From Andrena cerasifolii (lineage: Eukaryota > Arthropoda > Insecta > Hymenoptera > Andrenidae), in the NCBI RefSeq assembly GCF_050908995.1, contig NC_135123.1, positions 9,362,001 through 9,426,000 on the forward strand: a stretch of 64,000 nucleotides of DNA. The letters run 5' to 3'. The translations under genes were made by a program, and so were the position numbers. Below the pieces are notes generated by a model, which searched no databases, was not told where the DNA came from, and saw only the letters and a program-made list of their open reading frames with translations. Shown piece after piece: positions 34,780 through 45,520 of the stretch (the first letter of the stretch is position 1; each line of letters starts with the position of its first letter).

Positions 34780-35475
34780 TTAAAACTTAAGTGGGGGTCT
34801 AGCGAGTAATTCTCTCAGAGGCTTGCTAGTTGAATTTATTTTAAACACCGCATCATGATCAGCCAGTGCCTCTACCACCTTAACCATATTCTTTACATCG
34901 TCTATGCCGCTATGTAACTGTCCCAGCACAGGAAGCTTTAGGTGAAGAAGCATGTTCTTCAAGCTTCGCGGATAGTGCTGCGTGGCATCGCAGAAAGTCA
35001 GCTTCAAGTTTATCCACTTCTTGAAATACTCTGGCAGCGGTACGTTCTCCAGATTGCATTGACTCGGCAGCATCATTTTCAAGTCCCAATCACCGCACGT
35101 TACAAAAGTAGAGTCGTTGCCATCCTTGAAGTAGCTGTGCTCGTCCAGCCAGCTGCAGAACTTTTCAAACACTTCTGGGAACTGAGGCTGGCTATCCACC
35201 ATGTCCTGTATGATTCCAGTCAGCTGCGTGCAGAACGGAGTAAGCTTGGGATGAACTCTTGGCTTGATGTATTCGTGAAAAGTGTTCTCTATCTTCCAGC
35301 TCTTGGTGGAGACAGCCGCGCATGGGAACTCGATGATCTCTTGGGGTTCCAGTTTCTCAAACTGCTTGCAAGTGGCTTCGAAGTCTATCACTAGCAAGTA
35401 ATTGAAGGGCTGCTTCACTTCATTGGTACCTTTGTAAATGGACCTAGGGTACTTCTTCAGTATTCGTTGAGCCAT
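34780..35475 (-). CDS. ERI3: ERI1 exoribonuclease 3-like (Snipper-type) DEDDh nuclease
   Basis: 3'-5' exonuclease of the ERI1/ERI3 family, acting on RNA or structured nucleic acid. It is a single exon of 231 codons starting at ATG 35475 (MAQRILKKYPRSIYKG). The catalytic set is complete: VIDFEATC gives D31 and E33, GDWDLKMM gives D131, and HSGIDD gives H189 and D194. The block PRVHPKLTPFCTQLTGI is typical of the family. No N-terminal SAP domain is present, which favours ERI3 over ERI1. It converges with Spd-2, with 116 bp between the stop codons. Confidence 0.85.
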   Translation of the reverse strand: MAQRILKKYPRSIYKGTNEVKQPFNYLLVIDFEATCKQFEKLEPQEIIEFPCAAVSTKSWKIENTFHEYIKPRVHPKLTPFCTQLTGIIQDMVDSQPQFPEVFEKFCSWLDEHSYFKDGNDSTFVTCGDWDLKMMLPSQCNLENVPLPEYFKKWINLKLTFCDATQHYPRSLKNMLLHLKLPVLGQLHSGIDDVKNMVKVVEALADHDAVFKINSTSKPLRELLARPPLKF

Positions 35476-35564
35476 GGCTCATCGAGGAGCTGACGAACAA
35501 CCGGGGCAGAAAAAAACGTTCCAGATGAAGAAGGTATCTTGAGTTTGTACCCTAAAATGACTAG

Positions 35565-35803
35565 CAAGGGAAGATCCCCAAGCCGGAAATTCAAAGAATC
35601 ATGAAACTTTGGGGATATGTAGAGGATATATAGATTTGTATTACGCATTTTTTTTTTATTGCTCTTTTTGTTATAACTCGCGAACTGTAAGTTACCAAAT
35701 GATGGTCCTGATTAAAAACAGCAACTTTTGTCCGAAAACTTTTTCTCTACTTCTCACAGTTCGCGATAGTTTTCTGAATTCCCGGCTCGGGGATCTTCCC
35801 TTG
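35565..35803. mobile_element. 239-bp MITE between ERI3 and the Rpn7-like gene
   Basis: Terminal inverted repeats CAAGGGAAGATCCCCAAGCC and, reversed, CAAGGGAAGATCCCCGAGCC extend for about 30 bp. A TAG trinucleotide borders both ends (35562-35564 and 35804-35806), which may be a 3-bp target duplication. The interior is AT-rich and non-coding. The rest of 35476-36131 shows no gene and should hold the ERI3 leader. Confidence 0.75.
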
Positions 35804-36131
35804 TAGGTTAACAGTTACCCAAGGTACTCACTAATTTACTTGTAAGGCAACGACAAGTTTCTTAAAATTTCAAAGAAGCCAGAACGTGTCACCCCGTTTC
35901 ACAATTAACATTATTTATCCCAAACATTCATTACAGAAGCTGCACGGAGTCATAAAGCACAGTGCTCCCCGTCAACACGAATAACAACAAAGAGCACGTG
36001 GGATGTGGTCATTATCCTTCAATCTCATTCAAGATTGGACATCCAACTCAAGATACGAAAGAAGCAGGTTATCCCAAGAGATATTTTAAGAAGAGAATTC
36101 CTCAGAATTCTTTTGCAGTCAGAGAGACTGT

Positions 36132-37334
36132 TCAAAAGTCGATAACTTCGCCAAGTTTCTTCAGTCGGTTAAGCAGCATGTCGCCTCTTTTTATCGCGTT
36201 CTGATAAGACAGTCCCCTATCGCAGGTAGCGTCCGGAGCTCGTCCACGGTCGCAGCCTGCTGCACTGACGGTGACGATAGCCCCGGCTACCTTATCGATC
36301 TTGCAGTGCAATTTACCGGTGGCGATACACCTCGCCACCTCCTGTTCGATGTAATCCTCGCTGACGCCGAATTCGCTGGCCATTCTGCTCAGGTTAATCA
36401 TTCTGTACGCTCGCAGCAGCTGCGTGTACGCCTTCAAGCGCATTTCCCTCACGTAGAAGCGGCGGTGACAATGCAGCAAGGGATTAGCCTTGAGCTCCAG
36501 CTCTATCCACGCCAGGTTCTGAAAGAATTCTTTGTAATGGCAATCGTAAAGGGAGTAGAAGTATTCTCTGTATCTGTGGGACTCGGTGAGCAGAGCTTGT
36601 TGCAGCATATCGTTATTATGGAACTGGCGGTGGAGGTCGAAGCGCGGCAAGGAGACCATGCCAGACAGGACCGTGTACTCAACGACATCTTTGAATGGTA
36701 ACAGCTCGTAGGACTCGAACGTAGGAATGCAGTCCAACAGAAGGGACGTGGCTCGCGAGAAATTTCGCGTTGCGAGGCAGTAGACAGCCTCGTACACCTT
36801 TAGTTTATTGCGAGAGCACCAGTTGCTACTCGATGCAGATCCTTTTTCTATCAACCTCGCTATCTCGCCTATGATTTCCCCCATCTGTCCAAAGTTCTTT
36901 CGTACGTAGGCTATTCGAAACAAGCCGAAGGCAGCCTCGATCCTGATACTCGTGGAGTTAGACTCGTCCTTGAAGATCGGAGCGGCAACGTCGCTCGCGC
37001 GATCTAACTCGCCGATCTCGCACAGAAATTCTAGCTCCTCCCTCCAGTTCCTCCTTGCGGAATCCTCGAGAGCGGAATTGTCCGGGGACTGTAGTTCCTG
37101 CCAGGCAACTTCGTTCGCCTGCCTCATCAGGTTGAGTAGGTCATCGTGGATAACCCAGTCGAACTCTTTGCACGCTTCCTCGTAGTATCTGCTCATGTTC
37201 TTGCGCGTCACTACGTCAAGGAATTCGTTTTTTAAGTTCTCGTCGTCCTGGTAGTCCCTTAAGCTCAGCTTGAAACGTATCTTGGATAAGAGGATGTAAT
37301 CGGGTTTTTTTTTATACAATTCTGAGTTATTCAT
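36132..37334 (-). CDS. Intronless, diverged paralogue of 26S proteasome subunit Rpn7/PSMD6
   Basis: A 400-codon single-exon frame (MNNSELYKKKPDYILL at 37334) that aligns along its whole length with the proteasome lid subunit Rpn7. The shared blocks include NMSRYYEEACKEFDW, LKVYEAVYCLATRNF, YYVREMRL-like (RFYVREMRLKAYTQLLRAYR), GKLHCKIDKV and KRGDMLLNRLKKL. The C-terminal PCI winged-helix part is kept. By eye it is only about 40-45% identical to human PSMD6, with an extra Cys/Arg-rich piece of about 15-20 residues (AAGCDRGRAPDATCDRG) before the last helices. Insect Rpn7 is normally better conserved, and its neighbours here are intron-rich. A retrocopy that has kept an open frame is the likeliest origin; it could be the sole Rpn7, which I cannot exclude. 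Confidence 0.85.
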   Translation of the reverse strand: MNNSELYKKKPDYILLSKIRFKLSLRDYQDDENLKNEFLDVVTRKNMSRYYEEACKEFDWVIHDDLLNLMRQANEVAWQELQSPDNSALEDSARRNWREELEFLCEIGELDRASDVAAPIFKDESNSTSIRIEAAFGLFRIAYVRKNFGQMGEIIGEIARLIEKGSASSSNWCSRNKLKVYEAVYCLATRNFSRATSLLLDCIPTFESYELLPFKDVVEYTVLSGMVSLPRFDLHRQFHNNDMLQQALLTESHRYREYFYSLYDCHYKEFFQNLAWIELELKANPLLHCHRRFYVREMRLKAYTQLLRAYRMINLSRMASEFGVSEDYIEQEVARCIATGKLHCKIDKVAGAIVTVSAAGCDRGRAPDATCDRGLSYQNAIKRGDMLLNRLKKLGEVIDF

Positions 37335-37516
37335 CGTGGATTTGGTGGTAGGAAGATTTCTTTACGGGGTTATTTTTTGTATTGCCGAGAAATGGGTACT
37401 CTTTTATGGTATTTGGGTCTTTCGTAACCTAGCTCTGAGTTTCATTGTAGGAAACGATAAAAAACAATTGTGAGTTAGAGGAATATATTTTTCAGCAATA
37501 TTCAGGGCGCGGGGTC

Positions 37517-37670
37517 AAGGGTAGTGATCCTCTAGGCAGTGATCGGAACAACGTGTATCGTCGCTGATTGCTTGCCGCGATTTGGAGCAAAAGCGGAAGT
37601 AGACAGGGAAAGAAACTGTAAAAAGAAACAGACAGAAATACTCACAGAAAGAGAGAGGGAGAGAAATAGT
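37517..37670. repeat. Dispersed repeat, copy 2, between the Rpn7-like gene and RFC5
   Basis: It shares gtgatcctctaggcagtgatcgg-like and ttggagcaaaagcgg sequence with 10078-10210, followed by a purine-rich tail (agaaagagagagg). It lies in the 624-bp divergent spacer 37335-37958, which must also hold both promoters. Confidence 0.5.
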
Positions 37671-37958
37671 ATCTAAAGAAAATTCAGTATTTCTACTGTT
37701 GCACAATTAATTTCTAAACAGAAAATTAATCAAGAACTGGAAAATTGTTTTAACAATCTCTTTATCAAGTTTGAATTATCATTGTTTGATTTCAAGCTGC
37801 ATTTCGGCTAAATTCGCCTGCCAATCGTTGCGTTCGATTTGAAATCGAAGTCCCGCGCTTTTCCGGCCCCTTTGCAACCGATGCCGGTAGGACGCCTAAC
37901 ATATAACCTCGTTTCACGCGTGCAACGAAGTTTTTGAGGAAATCCCGAATTTTGCATA

Positions 37959-39610
37959 ATGGCAACGAAATCTGGAGCGTCTACAAATTTACCATGGTGA
38001 GAATCATATAACACTTGCAATCGCATTTCGAAAGTAGCTATAAATCTCTGCAAACCGCTAACTCGATTTTCTTCTTCTAGGGTCGAGAAGTACCGTCCGA
38101 AGGAATTAGATGACCTCATATCTCACGAAGAGATTATCAAAACTAGTCAGTATTCAGACCAGCTCGATAATTGAGCATTTATCTAACAAACGTTTTCTGT
38201 CGTAGTAAATAAATTCATCAACGAAGATCAGCTTCCTCATCTCCTCTTCTACGGACCACCCGGCACTGGAAAAACCAGCACCATCCTTGCTTGTGCCCGT
38301 AAATTGTACACACCGGCACAGTTCAATTCGATGGTTCGACTTCTTGTCCTTCATTCCATTTAAAGCACAATTATACATAGATTTCTTTTACGTTATAGGT
38401 TCTCGAAATGAACGCTTCAGATGACAGAGGCATCGGCATAGTCAGAGGGCAGATTCTAAGCTTCGCGAGTACAGGCACGATGTATAGATCTGGATTCAAG
38501 CTAATTATATTGGACGAAGCCGATGCCATGACGAACGATGCGCAGAATGCTCTCAGGAGAAGTAAGTTTTGGTTTTATGAACTCTTCCGGTGGGACGTGT
38601 GCGCTTTACCGAGATACTATGTTTCAGTCATTGAGAAGTACACGGACAACGTGAGGTTTTGCATCATATGCAATTACCTGAGTAAAATTATCCCCGCCCT
38701 TCAGTCTCGGTGCACCAAATTCAGATTCGGCCCGCTCTCTGCGGAGCAAATCTTGCCAAGGCTGGATGACATTATTAGGGAAGAGAAGTAAGGATAACGC
38801 TTTCACCTAAATCCTTCGATATGTTAGTGGAACTAATGTATACGATCTGAACGGTGTAGTTTAACTGTCAGCGAGGATGGAAAGAAAGCATTGACAACGC
38901 TAAGTGGAGGGGATATGCGAAAAGTTCTAAATGTCCTTCAAAGTACGTGGCTCGCTTTCGGTTCAGTAACCGAAGAGAACGTTTACTCCTGCGTGGGGCA
39001 TCCTCTTCCGATCGACATTAAGAACATAGTCAATTGGTTGCTGAACGAGTCGTACGAATTATGTTACAGCAGTATCCTTTTTCGCTACATAATTCTCAGT
39101 TATAGTTACCGCAAAGATATAGCGAGGTCGTAAAAGTGGTCAGGGCATGTGGCCTGAGACTCAATCCCTACTGATATTCCTGCAATAGTATACCGCGTAC
39201 GGCCCTGGGTGCCGGGGAATCAAAAACCGCCGCTGCTCGAGTGTTTGATTTACGACCTCGCTATATTTTTGCGGGTACTGTGTTACTGTGTTCTTATATG
39301 AACTTAACATATCGCCCAGAAATACAGGATATAAAACTGAAGAAGGGGCTTGCGCTGCAGGACATATTAACAGAACTCCACTTGTTTGTAAATAAAAGTA
39401 TGTAGCTTATTTATGAATTGAAATGCGGCAGAATTTTAGGAAATGTTGAATGATTTCGTTTCAGTCGAGTTCCCGGATCCGATACTTATCGAGCTGGTAA
39501 TAAAGCTCGCAGAAATAGAGAAGCGGGTGGCCATCGGTTGCAGCGAGGCGGTGCAATTGAACGCCCTCGTTTCGGCGTTTCAAAGAGCTCGCGATATCGA
39601 GACTTCCTAG
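37959..39610 (+). CDS. RFC5: Replication factor C subunit 5 (clamp loader small subunit)
   Basis: AAA+ subunit of the RFC clamp loader, which places PCNA on primed DNA in the nucleus. Predicted exons: 37959-37996, 38081-38145, 38206-38333, 38399-38561, 38628-38787, 38860-39071, 39320-39397 and 39465-39610, giving 329 codons. Walker A is GPPGTGKTS (residues 51-59) and Walker B is LDEAD (115-119). The arginine-finger SRC is in LQSRC (155-159). The blocks EKYRPKELDDLISHE, LEMNASDDRGI, GDMRKVLNVLQST and KGLALQDILTELHLFV distinguish RFC5 from the other small subunits. It is divergent from the Rpn7-like gene. Confidence 0.96.
39109..39275. mobile_element. Mariner-like MITE in an RFC5 intron
   Basis: Inverted repeats CCGCAAAGATATAGCGAGG and, reversed, CCCGCAAAAATATAGCGAGG (about 27 bp, continuing tcgtaaa) are flanked by TA at 39107-39108 and 39276-39277. 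A TA duplication suggests Tc1/mariner. At 167 bp it is non-coding and fills most of the intron 39072-39319. Confidence 0.7.
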
Positions 39611-39680
39611 CACGTCTTGGTTTCTAATTACGTTAAGGTAACTTCGGATTTAAGATACTACATTTTGTTACGCGGAAGCA

Positions 39681-39686
39681 AATAAA
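39681..39686 (+). terminator. RFC5: Candidate poly(A) signal of RFC5
   Basis: AATAAA starts 71 bases after the RFC5 stop codon. Confidence 0.6.
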
Positions 39687-42600
39687 GGAAGGATATTTTT
39701 ACAAATGGAGATCACGCAACGATCCCTTTCACGCTCCGTTGTCCGTCCGCCTCCACCCACCTTTTTGCTATTTCGTAACGAATTACGTTCTTCCGTGAGC
39801 CGTATCAAGCTGACGGATCTCCAAAAAGAAGTTGTCAAAGTCTTGGTCACAAATCAGTGGAGCCGGCGGGAGACCCGACGCTCGTAAATTTCTCCGTTCG
39901 TTCCTGTAATCGCGATCATCCTTTCACGCGCGCGGGAGTTATAGAAAACTCATCCCCGAAATGATAAGTTTCGATGCAATCACTGTGTGTCTGTACTTGA
40001 TCGTACAAGTGGAACAGCGTCTGACAGCGGTCCGACAAATACCGCCCAATCAGCACGCGATCGCTCGAGCATCGCGTCGACGAAAACATATCCAGGCTCC
40101 AGACATGCAATGCCACTATTTTTCGTGGCAGCGATGCTCAGTAACCGGCGTGCTTCAACCACTGCTTCGCGATGTTTCCAATTCCTACATAAATCTTGGA
40201 AGCGTGGAACGTATGGTCCCTGTCGAATCGATCGAAACTTTATCGAATCAAAGGAACCACGTACTTCCAAACTAATGCAAAGATGGAGACACATGTTTCC
40301 TTCAAGGGATACTTTGAGAGCCACTGTCAGAGAACGTAGGTACATGCTTGCGTTTCTCATCACGCGCCAGTAAATTCCCTTCGCAGTAACAATTGAAGTA
40401 AAATTAAATAGCGTTTAATAACCCCCGATTTAACCAAAGAAAGAGAGAGCTCCCTGGCAAAACAATGCAAACAGAAAGCGTGAAACAAATGTCATTTTAA
40501 TACCAAAGTTTATTTTTCACAGAATCCTTTGGAAGGTGTGAAAGGTCCGTCGGATGCGCGCGCATCCAGTGTACAATTGCGCTGCGAATTACCGGACACC
40601 TCATAATCCCCGCTGCGATTGTCCCGATTCCTGCTTAGCGGAGAATAAAATACTTGCTGTCGGCGACGTCTCGCGCCACACCACGGCCATTAACGACTGG
40701 AGCAATAAAATGTTTTATCGCTTTATTTAATTGTCCCCGGAACGTTTCGCAATTTCCAGCGAAGCACGTGTTCCGCCGCCACTCTTGTCCATTCGGTCTC
40801 CCGTTCGAAAGAGACTGTACATTTTCAGCGTGCGGCGTAATTAGTCGGTGTAATCGACGACGGCCGGCGCTAGATTGATCGAATTAGCTTGGCGGCTCGG
40901 CGTTAATCATTCGATTAGCGTGGTTAACGAATACACGGAAAAACCGTGCGGTCTCTGCGCGCGACTCGATTTACATTGCCGGCGCGTGCTAATGTCCTGC
41001 GCTAATGTTACAGCAGGAGAATGGATGGCAGCGGCGCGAGTCTGCTTACATGTGCCACGCGTCCCGAAAGTGAGGCGCAACCGCTAAAATCGCTCCGCTA
41101 TTGCTGTATCCAATCGGTGCAAGTGGAATGACCTGGCTCCGGTGGCATGCCATTACCGTCGTCCCTTTCTCTCTCGTCGCCCGCCGATGCAGTCCGTCTC
41201 GTTCCGCCAGGAACGCCTGTTCGTTCACGTACGGTAATTCTCTTTTCCCTTATTTCACCCTAATTCACTCGTCTAACCGAGTTTATCCGTTATCCGTGTA
41301 TTAGGAGGTTTTCCCTTTTCCAGGGCAACTGCTTCGTCGGATACCCGGGAACAATCGTTGCATGATTATTTTCATACCGGTTCGAGGAGGCTCCAGTGCA
41401 TCGTTGCCGAGTAAAACATATATATTTTTTAATTAACAGCGAGTCCGCTACAATTATTCGCGCGAGTTTAATGGAACGTTTGCCAAATGAGGACTTAACT
41501 CGTCGGCTGGAAGCTTCGCCGGTATCGGAAGCAGCCGTGTTTCCAGCAATTTTTATTTTACACGGTGGCATTTTTGTTCCCCCCCGGTGGCGGTGCGCTC
41601 GAATATTTTCACGGGGCTGTATGACCGACCGATCGATTTATCGACGGCCGCTGGAAAAACAAGCGCGCTACAAACGTAACGCTTGGGCAGCGCGCGGATG
41701 TAAATTGTCCCGCGAATCGATTCTGCCCTATCGCTTTTTATATTTACGCGATATTTATTTGCCGCGTGCCGCCGAGGGAGGGCGGGGGGGGAGATCGATC
41801 TGTTTTGCGCCGCGACGCGCCGCACTGCCGCGGGTGGCCTGAATTGATAATTAAATAATACTCCGGCTCGATATCAAACGAAACTTTCGGGGTAATAAGA
41901 AGTTGCCGACGGAGTGCGGGCACCGACGCACGTCGATTCTCCGAGTTATTTCAGCTTGAAAACTTGGCGCAGACGTGCCCTTAACTTTCCGCCTCGAAAT
42001 AACTAATTCAATTAGTATATCAGCGCCGCTAGACCCCCGGGTTAACTACATCTTTGCCGGTGTATCTAATCTTCGCGCTAACGTTAACTCAGACATTGCT
42101 AATCCCCCCCTACTCGAGCCAGCCCACAGAATCGACTCTTCTCCGCCCGATCTCGTCCCGGTGTAATACGAGCTCTGCCCTCGTGGAGCGTAATCATATC
42201 TGCCCCTTTGATTTCGCCACTATTTTGCGCTAATCCTTATCAGCGATCATCCTCCCTATGTAGTTTCACAATTATTATTTATTACGCGACGAGCCCAATT
42301 TATACAATAATGAATACAGTAGCGTGCGTATAAGAAAAAGAAAGCATATAAGAGTAGGTAGAAAAGAAATGTAAGACTCAGTTGGTGCATTGGACAATCT
42401 CGCGAAGATCGCTCTTGAACGTTAGTATAGATCCACAGAAAAAATCAGTGTGATCTGAATATAAATTGGAAACCACCAAACTCAGATTTAATCTTTGAAC
42501 AGTAAAGAGATGCTCTTCCCCTTAAACCCGGTAACCGGAATCTGCCAAAAATGTCCAAACCCTTGACACGCCCGTTTAAAGCCACCGATCGCGAGCATGA

Positions 42601-43337
42601 CGTATATATAAATGTGTGACATTTTTATTTATCCGGTTGCAGAGGATTCCGTTCCACTCACCCCTCCTGATCTCCAGTTCGTTTCGCCTCGCAATCACGC
42701 CGCCTATATTCGACGAACCAGCGCCGAAGGATTTATACCGTGCTCGAAGTCGATCGATGCTCGTGCACCGTCGAGCCGGGGGTATCGCGAGAATCCCAGC
42801 GTCGCGCGAAGCCGCTCGCATTCGGCTGTTGAGCGTTTATTGGCCGGCCGTGGCAACGAAGAAAAATGCCATCGGTTTTGTAAGGTAAAATTTTTTCCAC
42901 CCCACGGCTAACCTGGCCGCCCAGGCGGCCAGCCAGCGAGCGATACATCATTTAACGGGGCGCACAAAGCGGCCGTGTAAGCGCAGCGCGAAATCGCCGA
43001 CGGTCAGGAGAGAAGGCACAAAGGGGTGGCTTGAATATCGCGGACGAGCTCGTTCACGGGAGACGCTCCCGCTCGATTAGCCCTATCTCGCTTCTCGATG
43101 CTCCAGAGATTGAAACGTTGGGGAATCGACGAGGATTTATAGCCGGTATCTTTCTCTCTTCCTCTCTCTGTGTGTTTCGACACTCGCGGCGTCGCCGATA
43201 GTAGTGGAAAGTACGGGAACTCGGGCACAGGAAGACTTTGGAAGGTTGTTGGAATAAGGGTGGCAGACTCTGGTGTCCCGAGAGTGGACGCGAGATAGGA
43301 ATCGGTGGGTGGCGAATTTTCGGCGGCTCGATTGGGT
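39687..43337. other. GC-rich DNA without a supported gene
   Basis: This is mixed GC-rich sequence with many short open frames on both strands, none resembling a known protein. The longest (minus, 39980-40363) has no recognisable motif and no codon pattern like the neighbours. Nothing further is supported. Confidence 0.5.
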
Positions 43338-43861
43338 TAATTGAGGACCTTGCAGCGGCAGGAGGCAGCTCCGTGTTTACCAACTTCAAGAGAATTAGAG
43401 AAAACTGTTTATGAAATTATTGCTTTGACTTGGAATTAAAAAGAGAACACTAAATAATTAAAAAATATGTATATTTTCTCGCAATAAGTCAGTGAGTCCC
43501 AATCTGTGGGTCGCGAAGTGTTTTTGCTTGGGTTTCTTTTTTTAATATTATTAAGTTAGAATTATATTCTGAAATATATATTTTTAATGTGTTTTCTCTA
43601 CCTTATTAAATTTACTATAAAAGTAGAAGTTATTGAGTAGATAAGTATTTTTTACTTCTATTTTTGGCAAGTTTTTCAAATCCGGAGCGCTCGTATTGCG
43701 CAAAGCAGTAATAAGTGCAGGTAGAAAATTTTCAATATATCGCTAATTTGTTATCAAATTTGCACTGAGCGATGTAGAATTTTGTTTACACATACTACAC
43801 GTCTTAACTGAAATACTATAAAAAATAGAGCTGCACCCTCTTGCTCCAAGGTCCTCAATTA
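43338..43861. mobile_element. AT-rich insertion with inverted-repeat ends
   Basis: TAATTGAGGACCTTG (43338-43352) is matched in reverse complement at 43847-43861. Weaker pairing extends inward to about 30 bp (ggcagctcc/gagctgcacc). The interior is AT-rich against GC-rich flanks, as expected of an inserted element. No target duplication is clear and no frame is supported. Confidence 0.5.
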
Positions 43862-45267
43862 CAGCGAGTACTCTTATTCCAAAAATACCACCCCCGCGCC
43901 TCTGTCAACCCTTATTCCCGCCGTTATTTTCGGCTCGGCCTTGAATTTTAATGAGCATCGCAATCGTAGGTACCGGCGTTGCTACCCGAGTTTCGTGGTC
44001 CCTGTCGAGAGGCCCGGGCCACTGTGGAAATCCCTTTACAATCGGGGTCGCCGTGTCACGCACTTGTTACGCGTCCGACGATCCGCAGAAGCTACTTTCT
44101 CGGCGGGGTACAGGGTCGTGTGCTACTTCTTCGTGAAACACTCTCGAGGTTATACCCCGCGAGCCAGTAGCCATTATTACAAGGGCGCGTAGAGCCCCAA
44201 CTTCTTTCTAAACTCTCGACCACGGAGATCGATCGGGAGCCTCCGAGAGGAACGGAGAAATCAAAGCGCCGAGCTATTATAAATCCCAAAGAAGCGTGAA
44301 ATCTTTATTGATCGCTCGCCCCCGTGTATCGCGTTGCTCCCCCCAGCCTCCACCCTTGCGCTCCTCTTTGTCCCGTCTCTTTCGTCTCCACGGCCCGCGA
44401 CACCGAATCCCGGAGATATAAATTCCCTCCGTGTATTTCCTCCGCGTCGATACGGTACATCCTATTCCTTATAAAGTGTTTAACGCGGAGAAGATTCCCT
44501 GGAGGGGGCGAAGCCGTGCGGGCGATACACTTTTCTATCAGTTTGCTCTCCTCCTGATCCGTTTCGATCAGACTTGTTGGGGTTTTCAGGGACAATATCG
44601 GGTGGGACGGGGGGGACCCCGGTCCCAGGAAGGCGATCAGGCGTCTTCCGCCGCTGGTCTGGAGCGGAATCGCGGAGGCACGGCGGAATAGGTATACGCC
44701 GGTGCAGCTCGATGCTGATCGCGGAGCTTGACCTGGAGAGGGGTGGATGACGAAGGGGTGGAATCCGTTTGGAGGGGGTTGGCGTTGTCGTTAGTGCCGT
44801 AAGGCAACGCTCAAGAGCCTAGGACCACTCTCCGCTCACTGGAGCGACTGTCAGACCCAGCAGTTTCGAATTTAATGCAACGCTCCGCCAAGACTTCTCG
44901 GCAACCAAATACCGTGCATTGCTAGTTACCTGCGCGTTAGCCTCTCACTTCAAATTCAAGGGAATCGATCTTTTCAAACGATCTTATATTAGCTTCACTC
45001 CTATGTCTGTATGTTTGGTTTAAATTTTGAAAATTAATTTTAACACTTTAATTTACACACATTTTTTAAACAATAACTCACCCCCGAGGGGGTGAGAAAA
45101 TTGTGTCCTCTATAATAAACACGGCATAACTACAGATCCAAACGACTTAAAATCAGCCTGTAACCACAAATACAATCAATTCAATCGATATGAAATCAGG
45201 CTATGACCACAAATAAAAATTTAGACAGTACTTAAAAAGTGAATAATAAAAAAGATATATATATAAC
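43862..45267. other. Non-coding GC-rich to AT-rich transition
   Basis: Up to about 44900 the sequence is GC-rich with no protein-like frame. From about 44950 it becomes AT-rich. No repeat or RNA gene is recognised. Confidence 0.4.
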
Positions 45268-45520
45268 AAAAATTTTAAGTTAAACGATTTTATTTAATTT
45301 GATCAAAAATGCATTGAAAGCTAAAAAAATAATTTAAGTAGAATCGTGGGGCAGGACATTTCATAACAGGATACGAATCAATTTCATACAGAATCAAGCG
45401 TCGAAACGAGCGATGAAAAGCGATGAAATATCCTGCCCCACGATTTTATTTAAATTATTTTTTAGTTTTTTTGTGCATTTTTGATCAAATTAAATAAAAT
45501 TGGTTAACTTCAAATTTTTT
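45268..45520. repeat. 253-bp palindromic element with AAATCGTGGGGC core
   Basis: The left arm (aagttaaacgattttattta, atttgatcaaaaatgca, gaatcgtggggcagga) pairs with the right arm (tcctgccccacgatttta, tgcatttttgatcaaat, aattggttaactt) around a turn of about 80 nt. The core ataaaatcgtggggc also forms the palindrome at 53079-53272, so the two belong to one family. Confidence 0.75.

Noticed and set aside
39980..40363. 127-codon minus-strand frame after RFC5
   Set aside because: It reads rather protein-like but matches no family I know, has an equally long frame opposite it, and lacks supporting context.
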